A stretch of DNA of 64,000 nucleotides. Origin: Deltaproteobacteria bacterium (lineage in GTDB: Bacteria > SAR324 > JACQKK01). Below the pieces are notes generated by a model. It did no database searches and had not been told where the DNA came from. It worked only from the letters and a program-made list of their open reading frames with translations. Position 1 is the stretch's first letter, and each line of letters opens with the position of its first letter. Positions 33,518 through 44,702 of the stretch are shown piece by piece. Location of the stretch: positions 1 to 64,000 of the forward strand of contig JAOUEW010000001.1 of the NCBI GenBank assembly GCA_029858505.1, given 5' to 3'. The position numbers were made by a program, and so were the translations under genes.

Positions 33518-33970
33518 GTGAACGTTTTGGATGTCCTATTTCTCGCTTTGGTGGCCATCTTCACCCTGTTCAGCCTCACCAAGGGTGCCCATCGAGAGCT
33601 GTTTCCCGTGGCAGGCTTGCTGACGGGGTTTCTGTTCGCCGGAACACTTCACTTGGCCCTGGCCAAATATTTTACTTGGATTCACGACCCTCGGCTGGCG
33701 GGTCTGTTGGCTTATCTGCTGGTCGTGGCGGGGGGGTACGCCATTGGCGTGGTGCTAAGCGGCCTGGGAGAACGAATGGCCCGGGATCCCCATGGATTTT
33801 CGGACCGGTTGTTTGGCGGGCTGTTGGGCATCTTGAAAGGCAGCATTTTCTCCCTGGTGATCTTTGAATTGATTGTCCGGTATGTGGATGCTTTTCAAGA
33901 CCTGCTGCGCCATGGCCGGTCCTATGGGTGGATGATGGAAGTGTTACGGCTGGTACGGAAAATCGGTTAG
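33518..33970 (+). CDS. cvpA: CvpA-family membrane protein
   Basis: A 150-aa inner-membrane protein of the CvpA family (colicin V production), a small multi-pass protein tied to envelope homeostasis in several bacteria. Four hydrophobic segments are visible, beginning VLFLALVAIFTLFSLTKG, with the typical GxxRE-like KGAHRELFPVAG turn and the conserved GLLGILKGSIFSL block. It starts with GTG at 33518. The next lipoprotein gene starts 13 bp downstream, so they may be co-transcribed. Confidence 0.85.
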   Translation: MNVLDVLFLALVAIFTLFSLTKGAHRELFPVAGLLTGFLFAGTLHLALAKYFTWIHDPRLAGLLAYLLVVAGGYAIGVVLSGLGERMARDPHGFSDRLFGGLLGILKGSIFSLVIFELIVRYVDAFQDLLRHGRSYGWMMEVLRLVRKIG

Positions 33971-33983
33971 TCAGGAACCAATC

Positions 33984-35513
33984 ATGTTCACTACTGGTGG
34001 GTTGATCTCTATTTTTACCGCTCGCCGCCCCCCGCGCCACACCGTTGGGAAGCCCGCCGGATTGTTTGCCGGATTGGGGTTTGTTCTGATGTTGGCCGGG
34101 TGCTCCGGCTTACAGGTCAGCGACCCGGCAGGGCCGCCGTTGATTGACAGGCTGGTGGATACCCTGGTGCTGGAACCCATATCCACGTCCCGCGGCACCA
34201 CGGCCAGCGCCGCCGAGTTGGATGCCCTGAAGAAAACCCTGGGCCAAGACCTTTCCAGCCGGGGGCTGTACCGAGTGATGGACCGGCCCCGCGTTCGCCT
34301 GCCCAACGTGGCCCACCTGGGGGGCGTGGTGCGCAAACTGGCCACCAACGACAAAGAATTACAAGGCGGTGGGTTGCTACGCACCATTGAAATCGAAGCG
34401 GCAATATCCCTGCGTTACCCCTACATGGAAACCCCGCCCGCTCCGTTGATTCTCACCCGGGCCTATTCCTTCCAAAAAATTTATCCCCCCGGAACCAGCG
34501 TCCCCTCCGCGGCCCAAGACCGAGAGGTGGCCCTGGTGGAACTGGGGCATGTGTTTACCGAGGTACTCTTTCCCACCCCCGACAGCCCCCCCATTCCCCT
34601 GCGAACGGGAGAAGACGAGGACGACGACGGCCAACCGGTTCGGCTGCTGGAAAAAGCCAACGACTTGGCCCAAGACTTAAATTACGCCGATTCGGTGCGG
34701 GTGTGGCGGATGGTGCTGTTTGACCCGGTGCCCCAGCTGGAAGAAAAAACTTTTCGTTATAACCAACGGGCCAAACGGGTGCTGACCCTGAAGGGATTGA
34801 GCGAAGACCAACTGACCCGCCTGGAACCCTTGATGGAAGAAGAGGAAGAACCCTTCTACCGGTTCAAAGACCTGCTGGCCGAACATTTTTCTCAGCCGGA
34901 TGATTTGTTGTGGCAAGAAGACGTGGTGGCTCAGTCTTCCTTGGAGAATTACTACATTTATCTGAATCTGGCCGATGCTCACTACAACTTGGCCCAGGTC
35001 CACATTTACCTGAAGGAACTGGACCTGGCCTCGTATCACTTGGCCATGAGTTACCTGCTGTTGCAAAAAAAGAGCGACTTGGACAACTGGACGGAAATGA
35101 TGGAAAAACGGGGCTTTCCCAGGGGAACTTTGAACCCGGAGCAATGGATCGCCCTGTATCAACACCTCTCGCCGCCCTCCAGACTTCCCAAAACCCAGGG
35201 AAAACGAGAGCACTTCCTGTTGTATCCGGAAGAGGAAGCCTTGGAAGACATGGAAGTCAAGGTTCCCGGAGCCAAAACCCCCGCGCCAAACAAACCCATT
35301 CCCCCCACAGAAACCCCCGCTTCTCCAGAGGTTCCTCCCGCCCACAACCCCGAGCCCCCCACGGCAAATCCTCCCGCCGTGAATCCGCCGGTCGGCCCGG
35401 TACCAGAGCATCCCGCCGCTGTGCCTGGGCCTTCCGCCCAACCGGTACCCGCCCCAACCCAGCCCACCCAACCTCCACCCGCCCCAGTGGAAGCTCCCCA
35501 CATTTTCCGGTAG
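33984..35513 (+). CDS. Lipoprotein with Pro-rich C-terminus, unknown function
   Basis: I do not recognise a named family. The 509-aa protein has a long N-terminus before a lipobox LAGC (Cys near 40), so an internal start closer to the hydrophobic stretch is possible. Residues about 50-200 (LDALKKTLGQDLSSRGLYRV ... LRTIEIEAAISLRYP) resemble CsgG/LpoB-type alpha/beta domains in pattern only. A helical TPR-like middle (LNLADAHYNLAQVHIYLKEL) follows. The last 85 residues are rich in Pro, Ala, Thr and Val and could span the periplasm. It is followed by the FlgT-like gene. Confidence 0.7.
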   Translation: MFTTGGLISIFTARRPPRHTVGKPAGLFAGLGFVLMLAGCSGLQVSDPAGPPLIDRLVDTLVLEPISTSRGTTASAAELDALKKTLGQDLSSRGLYRVMDRPRVRLPNVAHLGGVVRKLATNDKELQGGGLLRTIEIEAAISLRYPYMETPPAPLILTRAYSFQKIYPPGTSVPSAAQDREVALVELGHVFTEVLFPTPDSPPIPLRTGEDEDDDGQPVRLLEKANDLAQDLNYADSVRVWRMVLFDPVPQLEEKTFRYNQRAKRVLTLKGLSEDQLTRLEPLMEEEEEPFYRFKDLLAEHFSQPDDLLWQEDVVAQSSLENYYIYLNLADAHYNLAQVHIYLKELDLASYHLAMSYLLLQKKSDLDNWTEMMEKRGFPRGTLNPEQWIALYQHLSPPSRLPKTQGKREHFLLYPEEEALEDMEVKVPGAKTPAPNKPIPPTETPASPEVPPAHNPEPPTANPPAVNPPVGPVPEHPAAVPGPSAQPVPAPTQPTQPPPAPVEAPHIFR

Positions 35514-35632
35514 AATATTTGAAACCTTTATAGCATCCAGGTTTGCGTCTTTTTGAGTATGTTCCATGAACAGGGAGAAGGCTTCGCCCCCCATCCTCTC
35601 CCTTGAATGCCCCTTTCTGAAAGGCATCTCCC

Positions 35633-36838
35633 ATGAATTCTTCCCTTTCCATTTCTAGGGTTTGGCGGTTGGTTGTGCTGTTGGCCGTGCTGCACGCGGC
35701 CCCCGCGCTGGCCGATGACGTCATCGCCGAGGGCGAGGCCGCCATCCTTTCTGGCAACCGGGCCGCCGCCAGGGAACAAGCCGTGCGCAACGCCCAGCGC
35801 AACGCCGTGGAACAAAGCGTGGGGGTGCTGCTCGACTCCAAAACCGTCATGGAAAACTTCGAGGTCATCAAAGACAAAATCCTCACCTCCAGCGAAGGAT
35901 TCGTCACCAAATATAAAGTGTTGGAAGAATCGGTGTCTCCGGATGGATCCAGCATGCGGGTCAAAATCGAAGCCACGGTGGAAAAAAACCTGCTGAAAGA
36001 CCGCCTGGCGGCCCTGCGCATTCTGCACCAAAAAATGGGCAACCGCCGCCTGATGGTGGTGTACGCCAGCAACAACAAAAACGCCCTGCCCAGAAACCAC
36101 GGCGCCAATCGCTCGGCGCTGGAGGCCATTCAAGATGAATACGGAAAAATGGGCTTTCGGGTGTTCAACGAAAAAGAAACCGAACGCGTTTACGCCGAAA
36201 TTGAACAAGGCGCCCAGGTAGACACCCAAAAGGAAGACCTGCTGGCCCTGGCCCTGGCCCAACAGGCCGACATCATGGTGAGTTTTGAAAACGTTTCTGG
36301 TCAGCGCCAAAACAAAGATGAAAAATTCCACGCGGCCTACGCCACCATTCGCGTCAGCGTGTACGACACCAACAGTGGAGAACAACTGGCCACGGCCGAC
36401 GTGGAAGGCAAGAAACTGTTGCTGCCCAACGCCGGGCCCTACGACTGGGAAAAAGCCCTGGCCGGGGCTGCCTCGGCCGCGGCACGGCAGGCTTCCCAGC
36501 AGACCATTGATAAAATCGCCGCCTATTACCAAAAAATAGACAGCGAAGGCCGGGCCTTCTTGTTGTCTTTTCGGGGGTACAACGACGACGAGAAAAACAA
36601 AATTTTAGACGTGCTGGAAAACCTTTCCGGAGTGCGGAATTTGTCGGAATTGAAAAACGCGGATTATTACCTGGAGGTCGAATTGTTTTCCACCGAGGAG
36701 CCTTCTCGGATGCGGCGGATGATTCAATCGGAACTACAAAAAAGTGGCATTGCCCTGCAAACCAAAACCTCAAACCGCACGCGGGTGTTGTTTGTGAACC
36801 CCCGGCGGCCGGACGCCCTGACTTCTCCGGCAAACTAA
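35633..36838 (+). CDS. FlgT-like exported protein
   Basis: A 401-aa secreted protein with a signal peptide (RLVVLLAVLHAAPALA-DD). Residues about 28-110 match the FlgT N-terminal domain pattern (AEGEAAILSGNRAAAREQAV), found in the flagellar H-ring protein FlgT and in related LPP20-type envelope proteins. The middle (about 140-270; LMVVYASNNKNAL ... ATIRVSVYDTNSGEQLA) looks like the CsgG/FlgT middle domain. No flagellar gene is nearby, so a flagellar role is not implied; an envelope role beside the upstream lipoprotein is likelier. The fold assignment is by pattern. Confidence 0.7.
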   Translation: MNSSLSISRVWRLVVLLAVLHAAPALADDVIAEGEAAILSGNRAAAREQAVRNAQRNAVEQSVGVLLDSKTVMENFEVIKDKILTSSEGFVTKYKVLEESVSPDGSSMRVKIEATVEKNLLKDRLAALRILHQKMGNRRLMVVYASNNKNALPRNHGANRSALEAIQDEYGKMGFRVFNEKETERVYAEIEQGAQVDTQKEDLLALALAQQADIMVSFENVSGQRQNKDEKFHAAYATIRVSVYDTNSGEQLATADVEGKKLLLPNAGPYDWEKALAGAASAAARQASQQTIDKIAAYYQKIDSEGRAFLLSFRGYNDDEKNKILDVLENLSGVRNLSELKNADYYLEVELFSTEEPSRMRRMIQSELQKSGIALQTKTSNRTRVLFVNPRRPDALTSPAN

Positions 36839-36952
36839 GGGTTTTGGCCTAGGGGGGAACCAAGAGACTTTTGATGTGTCCATGAATCCATGGCCAACTA
36901 TCACGGCTTGGGGAAACCACCCCTATAAACACTTGAAAAAAATTTTGGCCGT

Positions 36953-38302
36953 ATGGATCCAAACCTGATCGAAACTTGGAACCGCTGTCGTCAGGCCTTG
37001 ACGCATCGTCTTCCGCCAGAAGATGTGGAAAGCTGGCTGGCCCCTTTGCGATTGTCGGCTTTTTCTCCGGGGCGGGTGGCTTTTACCGGCGTGCCCAACA
37101 CATTTTTTTTAAACCACATCCTGCGTCATCACTTGACCTTGCTGCGCCAAAACCTTACCCAGTGGTTTCAACCCCTGGGTCTGGTGGAACCATTCCGGCT
37201 GGAGTTGGCCCTGGGCAACGGCGAGGAACCCGCCCCGGCGGATAGCATCGCGGCCGCTCCTTCTCGATTCGACCCCCCGCCAGGATCGGCACGCTTTACC
37301 TTTCAAAACTTTCAAGCCACGGGAGACAACCATGCGGCGGCGGCCCTGGCCCAAGAAGCCGCCCTGTTCCCGGGGCGGTACAATCCCTTAATGCTGGTGG
37401 GAGATGAGGGGCTGGGAAAAACCCATCTGTTGATGGCCACGGCGGGGCTCATCCGGCGCAATCATCCTGGGGCAAAAATCGCCGTGTTATCGGCGGAAGA
37501 TTTCACCAACGCCGTGTTGGAGGGCATCCGCTCCAAGCGCATGGAACAGTTGCGGCAGACCTTTCGCAACCTGGACTGCCTGCTGATGGATGGCTTGGAG
37601 TTTCTGCCCGTCTCGGTGAAAGCCCAGGAAGAACTGACCCACACCTTCGACGCGTTGCACGGCAAGGGGCGGCAGTTGGTGCTGGCGGGGCGCCAGCTTC
37701 CCCGAAGCATGCGGGATTTGACCGAGGGGCTGCGCAGCCGGCTAGAAATGGGGGTCATTGCCCAGCTGGTGCCATTAGATGAACGCGGGCGAACCGAACT
37801 GGTGCGGAACCGCGCCGCCGAGGAAGGATTGAAATTGCCAGAGGAAGGCCTGGGCTTGCTGGCCCGCCGCATTCGGGGAAACCCACGGCAGTTGGAGGGT
37901 GTGATCTTAAAACTGGTGGCCTTCAAATCGTTGTACCAAAAAGATTTCACCCTGGAATTCATTCAAGAACAAGCGGCACCCTACCTAGAGAGCGAAGAAA
38001 GCCATGGCGGGTTGATCCCCCAAGACAAGGTATTGGAAGACGTGTGCGATCATTTTTCCATCTCCATGAAAACGCTGTTGGGTGCTGGGCGTACAGCCCA
38101 TCTATCGGCCATCCGGCGGATTGCCATGTATCTGCTGAGACATTCCTCTGGTTTGGCCCTCAAAGACATCGGTCAACGGTTTAATCACCGCACCCACAGC
38201 ACTGTTTTGCACGGATTAAAGTTGCTAGAAAAAGACATGGCGGAAGATCCGGGGTTGAAAAAACTGGTGATGCGGTTACAAGCCCATCTTTCCCAAAGAT
38301 AA
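36953..38302 (+). CDS. dnaA: Chromosomal replication initiator DnaA, divergent
   Basis: An AAA+ initiator of 449 aa with all four domains: domain I (about 1-80), a short linker, the ATPase (about 112-345) and the DNA-binding domain IV (about 355-449). Walker A is GDEGLGKTH (150-158). Walker B reads LLMDGLEF, so the second Asp of the usual DD pair is Gly214. Sensor 2 is GNPRQLEG with Arg312. In the recognition helix NHRTHSTVLHG (411-421), Thr414 and Ser416 replace E. coli Asp433 and Thr435; His434 is kept (His415) and Arg399 is kept (Arg380). A TATAAACAC element (36924-36932) in its upstream region resembles the downstream repeats. Confidence 0.92.
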   Translation: MDPNLIETWNRCRQALTHRLPPEDVESWLAPLRLSAFSPGRVAFTGVPNTFFLNHILRHHLTLLRQNLTQWFQPLGLVEPFRLELALGNGEEPAPADSIAAAPSRFDPPPGSARFTFQNFQATGDNHAAAALAQEAALFPGRYNPLMLVGDEGLGKTHLLMATAGLIRRNHPGAKIAVLSAEDFTNAVLEGIRSKRMEQLRQTFRNLDCLLMDGLEFLPVSVKAQEELTHTFDALHGKGRQLVLAGRQLPRSMRDLTEGLRSRLEMGVIAQLVPLDERGRTELVRNRAAEEGLKLPEEGLGLLARRIRGNPRQLEGVILKLVAFKSLYQKDFTLEFIQEQAAPYLESEESHGGLIPQDKVLEDVCDHFSISMKTLLGAGRTAHLSAIRRIAMYLLRHSSGLALKDIGQRFNHRTHSTVLHGLKLLEKDMAEDPGLKKLVMRLQAHLSQR

Positions 38303-38628
38303 ATCGGGATCACGGCATGATGTGTGTTTTTGGATTTCGACTAAAATTTATTCGACAAAACATCGACATGCAAAACACTATGGAATCAAGGAATTTAAAA
38401 TGTTTTTCGTGCGGGAGGGCATCATTTCCAGTATAACAGGCTAGGTTTATCGGCATTGGGAAAATTCTGCAGAACCACCCACGGAATTCGAAATTATTAT
38501 AAACATTTATTAAACATATTATAATCAATAAATAAACATACCGAAATTACTAATAAACATAACAAAACAAATAGATATATAAAATATTAACAAAATAACT
38601 CTCTTTCTACTTCTACTATTAAATAAAC
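38303..38628. other. Candidate replication origin (oriC) or origin-like AT-rich region
   Basis: A 326-bp gene-free gap between dnaA and dnaN. Its right half (about 38480-38628) is strikingly AT-rich in a GC-rich genome, as expected of a DNA-unwinding element. No TTATNCACA box is seen on either strand. Instead five direct TAAACAT repeats occur. Placement and composition argue for an origin; the gene-strand pattern around it does not (see findings). Confidence 0.65.
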
Positions 38629-38630
38629 AT
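38500..38630 (+). repeat. Five direct TAAACAT repeats, candidate variant DnaA boxes
   Basis: TAAACAT occurs at 38500, 38511, 38533, 38554 and 38624, all in the same orientation. The first four are spaced 11, 22 and 21 bp, close to one, two and two helical turns. The first reads TTATAAACAT, which matches the TTATNCACA consensus at eight of nine positions. The last overlaps the dnaN start codon. Confidence 0.85.
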
Positions 38631-39753
38631 GGATATTCTTCTCTCTAAATCCGTCTTAGTACAAGCGCTGCAAATCATTACGCCCATTACCGACAAAAGC
38701 TCGACCAAGCCCATCTTGTCGAACTTTCTGCTGACCTCCGAAGGCGTGGGAGAAAACCAAGTTGAGTTTTCGGCCACGGACTATGAAATCTCCATTCGGG
38801 GACGATTTCCCGTGACGGTGAATCAAAGCGGATCCATCTGCGTGTCGGCGAAGAAACTGTTGGATATCTGCAAGGAATTCCGCGAGGAAACCATTTCCAT
38901 TCGTTCCGATGACCAGAAATGGGTGATGGTGGAAAGCGGTCCTTCTAAACTGCGGCTGCCCACCATGGAAATTGGGCTGTACCCCCGCATGGAATCGGTG
39001 AAACTTTCCCAATCTTTCCGCATGGAACCCAAAGCCCTGCGGCAGACCATTGAACGCACCAAGTTTGCCATCCAAACCAACGAATCCAGAAAAACCCTAA
39101 TGGGCGTCTGCCTGAATATCAGCAACGGCCATACCGCCCGCTGGACCACCACCGACGGCCACCGGCTGGCCCAGGTAATGCTGGAGGTAGACCAGCCCCA
39201 ACTGAATGCCCCGCCGGAAATCATCATTCCCCGAAAAGCCCTGGAGGAATTGTCGAAGGTGGCCCAGGCCGCCCAGGGACCGGTGGACATTTCGTTTGAT
39301 GAACGCACCCTCACCGCCAAGGCTGGCCAGCTGGAACTGACCACCCGGCTGATAGAGGGAAAATTCCCCAACGTGGATCCGATCATTCCTCGGGGGAATC
39401 CCCGCCACGTGGTGGCAGAACGAGACCGCTTGCTGAGCACCCTCACCATTATTTCGTTGATGAGCGGTGACAAAATTAAGCCGGTGAAACTGAACCTGGA
39501 GGCGGGCAACATTCGGTTGGAAAGCGAAAAAAGCGAAGTGGGAGAGGTGAGCGACGAACTGCCGGTGGAATACGCCGGAGAGTCCGTTCAGGTGGGATTC
39601 AACGCCAGTTACCTGCTAGACGTGCTGAAGGTGCTGGACGGCGCCAAGAACGTGCAGATGGAACTGAACGGCCCCCTCAATCCCTGTCTGATTCACGTGC
39701 CGGGAGACGACTCCTTTCTGTCGGTGGTGATGCCCCTGCGGATCGAATGGTGA
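38629..39753 (+). CDS. dnaN: DNA polymerase III sliding clamp (beta subunit)
   Basis: A 374-aa ring-forming processivity clamp. The three-domain pattern is clear: MDILLSKSVLVQALQ at the start, the DGHRLAQVML block in the middle (about residues 182-191) and a C-terminus ending VVMPLRIEW, a variant of the common MPMRL end that forms part of the partner-binding pocket. It follows the AT-rich gap and overlaps recF by 7 bp. Its start codon lies within the last TAAACAT repeat, so initiator binding there would block it. Confidence 0.97.
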   Translation: MDILLSKSVLVQALQIITPITDKSSTKPILSNFLLTSEGVGENQVEFSATDYEISIRGRFPVTVNQSGSICVSAKKLLDICKEFREETISIRSDDQKWVMVESGPSKLRLPTMEIGLYPRMESVKLSQSFRMEPKALRQTIERTKFAIQTNESRKTLMGVCLNISNGHTARWTTTDGHRLAQVMLEVDQPQLNAPPEIIIPRKALEELSKVAQAAQGPVDISFDERTLTAKAGQLELTTRLIEGKFPNVDPIIPRGNPRHVVAERDRLLSTLTIISLMSGDKIKPVKLNLEAGNIRLESEKSEVGEVSDELPVEYAGESVQVGFNASYLLDVLKVLDGAKNVQMELNGPLNPCLIHVPGDDSFLSVVMPLRIEW

Positions 39754-40817
39754 TTCAAGAATTGGGTTTGTCTGGTTTTCGGAACTACCAGGAATTGTTC
39801 TTGCCCCTGGGAGAAGGCATTCACCTGTTCTTGGGGGCCAACGGCCAGGGAAAAACCAATCTGGCCGAAGCTCTTCATCTCATCACCCACCTCGAATCCT
39901 TCCGCTCCCGCCGGTTAGAGCCTCTCATACGCAAAGGGCAAGACACCGCCCGCATCAAAGCCCGCTTTACCCGCCAGGGGCGCCCCTGCCTGGTGGAAAT
40001 CGAAATTGCCCGGGGAGGAAAAAAAGTTTGGCTAGACGGTCAACCGGTGGGGAAAACCTCGGAATACTTACCCCTGTTCTTTTCACTGTTGTTCAACGCC
40101 GAACATTTGTATTTTTACCGTTCCTTTCCGGCCTATCGCCGGGCCTTCTTCGACCGATTGATTTCCTTCCACGACCGGGGCTATTTGGAATCCCTGAAGC
40201 AGCTGCGGGTGGTGCTGGCCCAAAAAAACAGCTTGCTGCGCCAGGGAGACCTGTCTTCGTTGGCCGACTGGAACCGGCTGTTCATGGAAAAAAGCCAAGA
40301 CATCACCGGCCGCCGGGAATTGACCGTAAGCCAGCTGCGGCCAGAAATGGAGAAATCCTTTCAGGGCATCACCGGCCGGGAGGGCCGGTTGACCCTGACC
40401 TACCGCTCATCGCTGCCGGCCGACCCGGTGGGATGGCCGGAGTTTTTGCAAGCCGCCCAAGAAAAAGAATCCCAGGCGGGATATGCCCTGTATGGCCCCC
40501 AACGGGACGATTATCGAATGACCCTCACCGAGGGGGGGGCCACCGCCAAGGAAGGGGAATTCTCTCAAGGAGAATACCGGGCCGCCCTGCTGGCCTTGTT
40601 GCTGGGGGCCAACCGCCTGTGCCAACAACTGGGGGCCAGACCGGTGTTGATTCTGGACGATCTGTTTTCCGAATTGGATGCCAAGGTGCGGGAGCATTTG
40701 GCGGCCCGCTTGGACGAGCTAGACAATCAAGTGTTCATCACGGCCACCCAGGCCCCCGATTTTGGGCGGAGAGGAAAACGCTATGGAATCTCTGGGGGAA
40801 CCTGCCAAGGAGAATAA
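39747..40817 (+). CDS. recF: DNA recombination/repair protein RecF
   Basis: An SMC-like ATPase of 356 aa that helps load RecA at gaps with RecOR. Walker A is GANGQGKTNL, the signature motif is FSQGEYRAALLAL and Walker B is PVLILDDLFSELD. It overlaps dnaN by 7 bp, the standard dnaN-recF arrangement. The C-terminal 15 residues after ITATQAPDF are variable. Confidence 0.96.
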   Translation: MVIQELGLSGFRNYQELFLPLGEGIHLFLGANGQGKTNLAEALHLITHLESFRSRRLEPLIRKGQDTARIKARFTRQGRPCLVEIEIARGGKKVWLDGQPVGKTSEYLPLFFSLLFNAEHLYFYRSFPAYRRAFFDRLISFHDRGYLESLKQLRVVLAQKNSLLRQGDLSSLADWNRLFMEKSQDITGRRELTVSQLRPEMEKSFQGITGREGRLTLTYRSSLPADPVGWPEFLQAAQEKESQAGYALYGPQRDDYRMTLTEGGATAKEGEFSQGEYRAALLALLLGANRLCQQLGARPVLILDDLFSELDAKVREHLAARLDELDNQVFITATQAPDFGRRGKRYGISGGTCQGE

Positions 40818-40918
40818 CCCAGAAAGGCCCCTGCGTCATCCGGGTGATGGCCAAAATGAGGAGAAGGGGGGCAGGGGAAGGGGAAAAATAGGTGATGTAG
40901 AGGTTTCCCCGAATCATT

Positions 40919-40945
40919 TTGTTCCGGCGGAAAAATGGTTATAAT
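40919..40945 (+). promoter_or_regulatory. Candidate promoter for gyrB
   Basis: In the 221-bp gap between recF and gyrB, TTGTTC (40919-40924) is followed after 15 bp by TATAAT (40940-40945). The -10 is perfect but the spacer is short. Just upstream (about 40860-40910) lies a partial family B repeat (GGGAAAAATAGGTGATG). Confidence 0.4.
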
Positions 40946-40993
40946 AAGCAGATGACAACTTTGCCGGGCCTCCCCTGGGCCTGGGCCATGTAA

Positions 40994-43423
<2,430 letters not shown>

Positions 43424-43431
43424 CCGGCGAA

Positions 43432-43448
43432 CGGGTCAGGTTGACCCG
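43432..43448 (+). terminator. Hairpin after gyrB
   Basis: A perfect 7-bp stem CGGGTCA/TGACCCG with a GGT loop starts 9 bp after the gyrB stop. No T-run follows, so it may be a weak or Rho-assisted terminator. Confidence 0.4.
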
Positions 43449-43510
43449 GATATGTTGTAGCGATGGTTTATTTATTCCCATTGAAGCCCTGTTTTTCTCT
43501 CTGAGCCGCC

Positions 43511-44605
43511 ATGTCAACGCCTCCCCTGTTTACCCCCATCACCCTGGGGGACCTTACCCTGCCGAACCGCATTGTGATTGCCCCCATGTGCCAATACTCC
43601 GCCCGTGAGGGTGTGGTGGGGAACTGGCACCACATTCACCTGGGCAACTTGTCGCACAGTGGGGCGGGGCTGTTGATTGCCGAGGCCACCGGCGTAACCC
43701 CGGAGGGGCGCATCACCCCGGCTTGCCCTGGGTTGTGGAACGAGGGGCAAGAACAGGCCTGGGGAAGTCTTGTTTCTATGTTGCGGGAATTTTCGGCCAT
43801 GCCCTTGGCCATACAACTGGCCCATGCTGGCCGCAAGGCATCCACGGCCAAGCCATGGGAGGGTGGCAAGCAGGTGCCATTGGATCAAGGCGGCTGGGAG
43901 ACGGAAGCGCCCTCCCCCCTGCCCTTTCAGGCCGGGGAGCGCACCCCCCACCCGCTGGATGCCGCCGGGTTGAAGCGCGTGCGAGAAGCCTTTGGCCAGG
44001 CTGCTGGCCGGGCCCACCGGGCCGGGTTCGACGCGGTGGAAGTCCATGCCGCCCACGGTTATCTGCTGAATGAATTTCTGTCTCCCGTGACCAACCAGCG
44101 GACGGATGCCTATGGGGGTTCGCGGGAAAACCGGATGCGCTTTGTGCTGGAAGTGTTTGAGGCCGTGCGGCAGGGGTTTCCCTCTCCAAAACCGGTGGGC
44201 ATTCGGGTGTCGGCCAGCGATTGGATGGACGGCGGTTGGGGGGTGGACGACACAGTGGTGTTGGCCCAGGCCCTGAAAGACCGGGGCTGCGCTTACATGC
44301 ATGTGTCGGGCGGGGGGTTGGATCCCAAGCAAACCGTGCCCAAGCTGGAACCGGGCTATATGGTGGCATACGCCCGCCGGGTGAAGGAAGAAACCGGCTT
44401 GGCGGTGATGGCCGTGGGAATGATTACCCAGCCCGATCATGCCAACCAAATCATTGCCCAGGGCCATGCCGACATGGCCGCCCTGGCCCGGGGGATGCTC
44501 TACAACCCCCGCTGGCCCTGGCATGCCGCCGCCCAATTGGGGGCCCAAGTCTCGGCACCCCCCCAACTGTGGCGCGCCACCAAGCCGGGGTTGTTTCTGG
44601 GGTAA
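43511..44605 (+). CDS. NADPH-dependent flavin oxidoreductase, YqjM-type Old Yellow Enzyme
   Basis: A 364-aa FMN enzyme of the Old Yellow Enzyme family, class III (YqjM/XenA-like), which reduces activated C=C bonds of enones and related compounds. Landmarks: APMCQYSA (the redox-tuning Cys of this class), QLAHAGRKAS, the HxxH-type substrate block VHAAHGYLLNEFLSP, YGGSRENRMRF and the FMN-phosphate region ARGMLYNPRWPWHAA. It appears monocistronic, with repeat-rich DNA downstream. The natural substrate is unknown. Confidence 0.92.
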   Translation: MSTPPLFTPITLGDLTLPNRIVIAPMCQYSAREGVVGNWHHIHLGNLSHSGAGLLIAEATGVTPEGRITPACPGLWNEGQEQAWGSLVSMLREFSAMPLAIQLAHAGRKASTAKPWEGGKQVPLDQGGWETEAPSPLPFQAGERTPHPLDAAGLKRVREAFGQAAGRAHRAGFDAVEVHAAHGYLLNEFLSPVTNQRTDAYGGSRENRMRFVLEVFEAVRQGFPSPKPVGIRVSASDWMDGGWGVDDTVVLAQALKDRGCAYMHVSGGGLDPKQTVPKLEPGYMVAYARRVKEETGLAVMAVGMITQPDHANQIIAQGHADMAALARGMLYNPRWPWHAAAQLGAQVSAPPQLWRATKPGLFLG

Positions 44606-44702
44606 TGTGTCTGGGGTTGTTCCAGACAATTCGTGAATTCAGCTTTTGGTTGTTCAAGTGCCCTTCGCACTGCGTATGGTCCCTCTCTAAAACACCCGCC
44701 CT

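Noticed and set aside
35633-36838. Flagellar operon indicated by the FlgT-like gene
   Set aside because: No other flagellar gene is near, and FlgT-N-like domains occur in non-flagellar envelope proteins.
38303-38628. Classical DnaA boxes (TTATNCACA) in the origin-like gap
   Set aside because: Both strands were read and none was found; only TAAACAT-type repeats occur.
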